Below, piece by piece: positions 63,101 through 64,000 of a stretch of DNA of 64,000 nucleotides. The position numbers were made by a program, and so were the translations under genes. The notes under the pieces are model-generated. The model did no database searches, had not been told where the DNA came from, and was given only the letters and a program-made list of their open reading frames with translations. Each line of letters starts with the position of its first letter. Position 1 is the first letter of the stretch. The stretch is from Branchiostoma floridae (Eukaryota > Chordata > Leptocardii > Amphioxiformes > Branchiostomatidae): contig NC_049991.1 of the NCBI RefSeq assembly GCF_000003815.2, positions 7,030,087 to 7,094,086 of the forward strand, read 5' to 3'.

Positions 63101-63685
63101 TATAATTATATATATATATACTTAACCTTGTTTGATGTTTGTCATTTGCCTATATCACTGTAAAGTTTCTGATTAGACTTTTGCTTTGCTTGATTTTGCT
63201 TTTTGTCACATTTTGACGATTGCATTTCACTTTTGCTACATTTGAACCATATTTTGGTCTGAGCTATGGGTCAATACGGAATCGCGCGTTCCGCACAAGG
63301 CTGTGTATACATAAATACATGTTTCGGGTTTAAGTAAGCACCCGGTCGCAAACGCCATACGATCATCGAATACCCTCAATTTTGAGATCCCGCGATCGTC
63401 GAGCATACGTTAAGTGAGGCAAAATTCAACTACTAGTAACTTGTAACGAAAAAATGCTGCCTTAGATCCTTGCCAACTGATATATGGTTAATAAATGGAC
63501 TAAAATCAATTACCTTCAACACAGTTGCTCCGCCGTGGAAACATCGACCACGTGCTGTTAGGAGTTCCCAAGTCTCTGGGATACCTGACGTTCCTCCGGG
63601 TGTGGCACGACAACTCCGGGAAGGGGAAGTACCAGAGCTGGTACTGTAACAAGGTGGTTATCCAGGATATACAGACGGGAGAGAG
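36038..63685 (+). CDS. Polycystin-1-family gene, overall span (3' incomplete)
   Basis: Twenty-four predicted exons, all with compatible splice phases, encode about 2,616 residues, and the gene continues past the window. Polycystin-1 proteins are large receptor-like membrane proteins that pair with TRPP (PKD2-type) channels, often in cilia. Order seen: signal peptide (1-24); LamG/pentraxin-like domain (about 28-262); WSC (about 263-350); about 11 PKD repeats (370-1425); REJ (about 1430-1900); GAIN ending in a GPS cut at L2446|T2447; first membrane helix (about 2477-2497); PLAT from 2507. Human PKD1 has LRRs before WSC plus C-type lectin and LDL-A modules; none are seen here, so this is a distinct paralogue or lineage architecture. 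Many NxS/T sequons are present. The exact relation to PKD1, PKD1L1 or PKDREJ cannot be set without a tree. Confidence 0.9.
39621..40360. repeat. Tandem array, four units of about 176-201 bp
   Basis: Units start near 39621, 39797, 39998 and 40189; the last is shortened. Shared blocks are GGTTGTCAGCCTT, CACCTGTAGAAGATAA, GGGCTTTAGAAAATTA, TTTCGGAATTTTCAGAAAAT and CGTCAAGCACTTGAAAATTG. The units are diverged by substitutions and small indels. Confidence 0.85.
41270..41371. mobile_element. Palindromic short element
   Basis: An almost continuous inverted repeat. ACACGTATTCTCGTGCGAGA at the left pairs with TCTCACGCGAGAACGTGTGT at the right, and the inner CTCTCACGAAATCTCGC pairs with GCGAGACTTCTCGAG. 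It is about 100 bp and unusually CpG-rich for this intron. Probably a MITE of a snap-back type. Confidence 0.45.
43100..43232 (+). mobile_element. LINE (CR1-like) 3' end
   Basis: The sequence ends in GAGCAATAAAGCTCATTCAT and further CATT repeats. An AATAAA followed by a short tetranucleotide tail is characteristic of CR1-group LINE 3' ends. The 5' limit is unclear. Its tail lies immediately before the acceptor of polycystin exon 2. Confidence 0.5.
43242..43399 (+). CDS. Polycystin exon 2: LamG domain, first strands
   Basis: Acceptor CACACTTAG, donor AAG|GTACAA; phase 1 in, phase 0 out. Encodes ELAVAFFNWPLDELNGNGTG and so on, the usual 'W-L-D' opening of LamG/pentraxin (concanavalin-like) domains. 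Confidence 0.85.
43997..44315 (+). CDS. Polycystin exon 3: LamG domain, core
   Basis: Acceptor TTTTCAAAAG, donor G|GTAAGA; phase 0 in, phase 1 out. Encodes AMTFNGETSWANLG, then NGFTLSVLYFAEN, GFYFGYI and RWYVNFELQ, the beta-sandwich pattern of LamG-type domains, with a cysteine pair (SC...LC) near the start. Confidence 0.9.
44892..45119 (+). CDS. Polycystin exon 4: LamG domain, end
   Basis: Acceptor TGTCCCCTCAG, donor G|GTATGG; phase 1 on both sides. Encodes VELYIDGEL, then NLFLGR and a GYLSTLVFMEEALT segment, typical of LamG C-terminal strands ('LYVDG', 'LxLG', 'lDevriy'). Confidence 0.9.
45238..45640. repeat. Intronic minisatellite, about 92-105 bp units
   Basis: Starts near 45238, 45330, 45434 and 45539 all carry AGTGCCAC(C/T)TTGCGATATC-type blocks, followed by ACAGAATCTATTGCTA and TTTGCAGGTGTTCGAA in the better units. 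It fills most of the intron just before the 4-kb exon, and its units contain acceptor-like TTTGCAG words. Confidence 0.75.
45663..49668 (+). CDS. Polycystin exon 5 (4.0 kb): WSC, PKD repeats, start of REJ
   Basis: A single 4,006-base exon with acceptor TTCAATCCCAG and donor TTTTG|GTATGT; phase 1 in, phase 2 out. It opens with a WSC domain (YIDCVEED, then NCREAC, ACFCSS, CGNACIG, GGTCG; eight or more cysteines, residues about 263-350). About 11 PKD repeats follow (370-1425), each recognised by a W/Y-x-F/Y-G-D-G-like turn and a 'G.Y.V.V...N..S' strand: for example YYVDFKDG, CVWDFGD, VVFLVDYGDG, CDFDFGDG, LVDWIWGDG, SWLWNFGDG and CYVWDNGDG. The third (around 46560-46770) is diverged and lacks the DFGDG turn. 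The last 170 or so codons begin the REJ region (from CDYPIVEMQG). Human PKD1 likewise puts most PKD repeats in one giant exon (exon 15). Large antisense ORFs here are shadows. Confidence 0.95.
50119..50361 (+). CDS. Polycystin exon 6: REJ
   Basis: Acceptor TTACCTAG, donor AG|GTAAGA; phase 2 on both sides. The join completes a tryptophan (FWYCRLPFE), a typical REJ motif. It continues through PGETYVTRIVAKKDDR, the Ig-like strand pattern of REJ. Confidence 0.9.
50700..50800. repeat. Degenerate (TCTA)/(TCCA) simple repeat
   Basis: Interrupted tetranucleotide units (CTATCTATCTATC, then CCATCCATCCAC) within an intron. Confidence 0.8.
50993..51180 (+). CDS. Polycystin exon 7: REJ
   Basis: Acceptor TTCACCCATAG, donor G|GTAGTG; phase 2 in, phase 1 out. 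Encodes CVDNCWKKVNP, then LKLQAVCTSC and LTYTWKLF, the cysteine-rich REJ segment. Confidence 0.9.
51829..52029 (+). CDS. Polycystin exon 8: REJ
   Basis: Acceptor GTAGGCACAG, donor G|GTAAGT; phase 1 on both sides. Encodes SSLAIRPDVLEQGATYRVRV and PGFSEGEYVVNYVPYGGKC, matching the 'L.i....L..g..Y.v.v...' and 'G.......PP..G.C' REJ signatures. Confidence 0.85.
52664..53285 (+). mobile_element. LINE fragment with 3' tail, in polycystin intron
   Basis: A 141-codon open frame (52664-53089) ends with ARIHLLLRGSP and then LHIVHTKRF, resembling the C terminus of CR1/L2-type reverse-transcriptase ORFs. About 150 bp further the sequence ends with TGAATAAACA and an AAATT-type tail (53236-53280). It is a 5'-truncated insertion in the sense direction, not a host gene. 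Confidence 0.5.
53413..53510 (+). CDS. Polycystin exon 9: REJ
   Basis: Acceptor ATTGTTCAG, donor AAG|GTCAGA; phase 1 in, phase 0 out. Encodes AYDTMFIVECTGWKDEGD, the 'F...C.gW.D...' motif of REJ. Confidence 0.9.
54069..54257 (+). CDS. Polycystin exon 10: REJ
   Basis: Acceptor CTCTCCCCCAG, donor AAG|GTGTGG; phase 0. Encodes VTLKYKF, LIYFGN and ILVQVFDAYEAYADYWLTVK, the 'Y.F....l....s....lP.G...v.V.V.D..G' region. Confidence 0.9.
54530..54710. mobile_element. MITE-like element in polycystin intron
   Basis: The ends are imperfect inverted repeats of about 35 bp: TTTTCACTGCAAGTCGCTAG at left against TTTTCGCACCGCAGCTAGGT (minus strand) at right, both with the inner block CTAGGTGTC. It is about 180 bp, non-coding. 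Confidence 0.45.
54842..55003 (+). CDS. Polycystin exon 11: after REJ strands
   Basis: Acceptor CTATCCAAG, donor AAA|GTAAGT; phase 0. Encodes a helix-rich segment (SELARMMAETKSKETASLME) like the region linking REJ to GAIN. Confidence 0.85.
55491..55577 (+). CDS. Polycystin exon 12
   Basis: Acceptor TTGTGTTTCAG, donor AGG|GTGAGT; phase 0. 29 codons, proline-rich with two cysteines, then a basic end (RKEHRKR). Linker before GAIN. Confidence 0.8.
55844..55975 (+). CDS. Polycystin exon 13: GAIN N-terminal part
   Basis: Acceptor TTGTACTGTAG, donor CAA|GTACGT; phase 0. Encodes ASNVGTIGGVAEAPEDILQA and ATRTISGAPDEL, helical like the GAIN A subdomain of polycystins. Confidence 0.85.
56644..56737 (+). 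CDS. Polycystin exon 14: GAIN
   Basis: Acceptor CCTATGACAG, donor GCG|GTAGGT; phase 0 in, phase 1 out. Encodes SIDSLSGMTGQFDGMGEEVD, a helical segment. Confidence 0.8.
57091..57353 (+). repeat. Tandem copies of an acceptor plus exon start
   Basis: The last bases of the intron and about the first 45 bases of polycystin exon 15 are repeated three times upstream, with exon-like starts at 57091, 57176 and 57269 (spacing 85, 93 and 85 bp to the real start at 57354). Each copy keeps CAG followed by ACCTCGTAGGCTCA and a GATTGATTTG-type intronic stretch. Spliced from exon 14, every copy would reach an in-frame stop. Confidence 0.9.
57354..57544 (+). CDS. Polycystin exon 15: GAIN
   Basis: Acceptor ATTACCCCAG, donor TCG|GTAGGA; phase 1 in, phase 0 out. 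Encodes LVGSLGSVMKASETSDVKEM, a proline-rich turn, and EEYLFYEEMKRRKKYLRQL, likely a long charged helix. This copy is taken as the real exon because only it has an open frame through to a donor. Confidence 0.85.
58158..58403 (+). CDS. Polycystin exon 16: GAIN
   Basis: Acceptor CATCTTCACAG, donor GTG|GTTAGT; phase 0. Encodes AKKVANTGMGAASTAAKSV and GGGSFALPSAGDMFGND, the beta/helix start of GAIN B. If not spliced, reading continues 15 codons to a stop at 58449, just before a C run (about 58454-58467). Confidence 0.85.
58971..59104 (+). CDS. Polycystin exon 17: GAIN
   Basis: Acceptor CATTATTTCAG, donor AG|GTCAGA; phase 0 in, phase 2 out. Encodes NPFTFDDSAKAVTSPVVTMN, typical of the polycystin GAIN ('NPF.w......v.s.V..l.f'). 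Confidence 0.85.
59158..59346 (-). pseudogene. LINE ORF fragment (minus strand) in intron
   Basis: The minus-strand frame reads KLFWDAELDNLCLEMREAGR and so on. This 'K..W..EL..L....R.A.R...' block usually lies between endonuclease and reverse transcriptase in non-LTR elements. No flanking core domains survive. Confidence 0.45.
60200..60331 (+). CDS. Polycystin exon 18: GAIN
   Basis: Acceptor CTATATTTAG, donor GG|GTACGT; phase 2 on both sides. Encodes ITIENRM, then a KVPNEGNALIFG strand. Confidence 0.85.
60724..60944 (+). CDS. Polycystin exon 19: GAIN
   Basis: Acceptor TTAATCTCCAG, donor A|GTGAGT; phase 2 in, phase 1 out. Encodes DLDFDVYVRFAKPPTREDYD and FLVFVPNYIVAEPGFYYFAI, beta strands of GAIN B as in other polycystins. 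Confidence 0.9.
61411..61586 (+). CDS. Polycystin exon 20: GAIN end and first half of GPS
   Basis: Acceptor TTTCTAAATTTAG, donor TCG|GTAAGT; phase 1 in, phase 0 out. Ends with CKYWDEEEEKWSNEGCS, the 'C.yWd....W...GC' first half of the GPS motif. Confidence 0.95.
62152..62382 (+). CDS. Polycystin exon 21: GPS cleavage site and first membrane helix
   Basis: Acceptor TATTTTAAAAG, donor AAG|GTCAGA; phase 0. Encodes CDCNHLTSF, the second half of the GPS with the H-L|T cleavage triad intact, so self-cleavage is expected. Then a hydrophobic stretch of about 20 residues (AAVFSVVVSILILYVMLLVY) followed by RR: the first membrane helix with a basic cytosolic flank. Confidence 0.95.
62859..63029 (+). 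CDS. Polycystin exon 22: PLAT domain, first part
   Basis: Acceptor CCCTGTTTTCAG, donor GAG|GTACGA; phase 0. Encodes FYKLDIYTGMRPGAGTKSRV and NFILSGEEGDSGVR, the opening strands of a PLAT/LH2 domain ('Y.v.v.TG...gaGT.a.v...l.G..G'). Confidence 0.95.
63525..63685 (+). CDS. Polycystin exon 23: PLAT domain, second part
   Basis: Acceptor TTCAACACAG, donor AG|GTTAGT; phase 0 in, phase 2 out. Encodes LGYLTFLRVWHDNSGKGKYQ and SWYCNKVVIQDIQTGER, the 'l.kiriWHDNsG..psWyl..v.v.D..tg' PLAT core. The next exon lies beyond the window. Confidence 0.95.
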
Positions 63686-64000
63686 GTTAGTGTTCATTTT
63701 AGCCTCATCTTAAGCATTTGTCAAAGATATTTTAATTTGAATTACTTTGTTTGTATGGAATGTACAAATGAAGAGTAAGGACAGCTGTAACGTTCACCTT
63801 ACATTATTCTTTAACTTATCTAACAATTCAATATTTGATCTGCAACAAGTTGCAGAATATGATAGAATTTGTTTTTCAATAGGCAAGCATGGATAAGGAA
63901 ATGGACGCAGAAATTATTAAATTTTGATCTTGATGCTGTTACATAATTCCCATATGTGGTGTAGTCTTTAAATGAAATTCATTAAATGATTGTTTTCCTC
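63686..64000. other. Start of the next polycystin intron
   Basis: AT-rich and non-coding. No further exon before the window end. Confidence 0.7.

Overview
This is nuclear DNA from an animal. Genes are spread thinly over AT-rich sequence, coding is split into short exons with GT-AG introns, and the non-coding part is full of short inverted-repeat transposons (MITEs), LINE 3' ends, tRNA-derived SINEs and minisatellites. The two genes that can be read point to an invertebrate chordate. A lancelet (Branchiostoma) fits best, but this is an inference and a hemichordate or other deuterostome is not excluded.

Left part (about 4.9-21.1 kb, plus strand): one gene whose protein I recognise as the homologue of vertebrate PERCC1, a small acidic protein needed for enteroendocrine function in the gut. 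Most of it lies in one exon at 20175-21002. Fourteen N-terminal codons lie about 8.7 kb upstream in an exon at 11392-11503 that splices in frame. A TATA-box promoter near 4930 and one or two leader exons (about 4960-5050 and 6156-6292) probably belong to it.

Middle part (21.1-36.0 kb): no protein gene that I can defend. It holds Harbinger-like MITEs, two SINEs, LINE debris, a fold-back element, a degenerate tandem array (30672-31500) and two tRNA-Glu(CTC) copies on the minus strand, one intact and one decayed. A small pair of possible exons lies far left at 2365-2553, at low confidence.

Right part (36.0 kb to the window end, plus strand): a large polycystin-1-family gene with 24 predicted coding exons in the window, all phase-compatible, giving about 2,616 residues. 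The order is signal peptide, LamG/pentraxin-like domain, WSC domain, about 11 PKD repeats (with the WSC domain and the first part of REJ, in one 4.0-kb exon), REJ, GAIN with a cleavable GPS (HL|T), first membrane helix, and the first part of PLAT. The gene runs off the right edge, so the remaining membrane helices are not seen.

The most interesting points are: the PERCC1-like gene with its hidden N-terminal exon beside a PKD1-family gene (both map to 16p13.3 in human, as I recall); a polycystin with LamG+WSC at its N terminus where human PKD1 has leucine-rich repeats; a splice acceptor with the start of its exon repeated four times at 57.09-57.40 kb, where each extra copy would lead to a stop; and a LINE 3' tail lying directly against the acceptor of polycystin exon 2.
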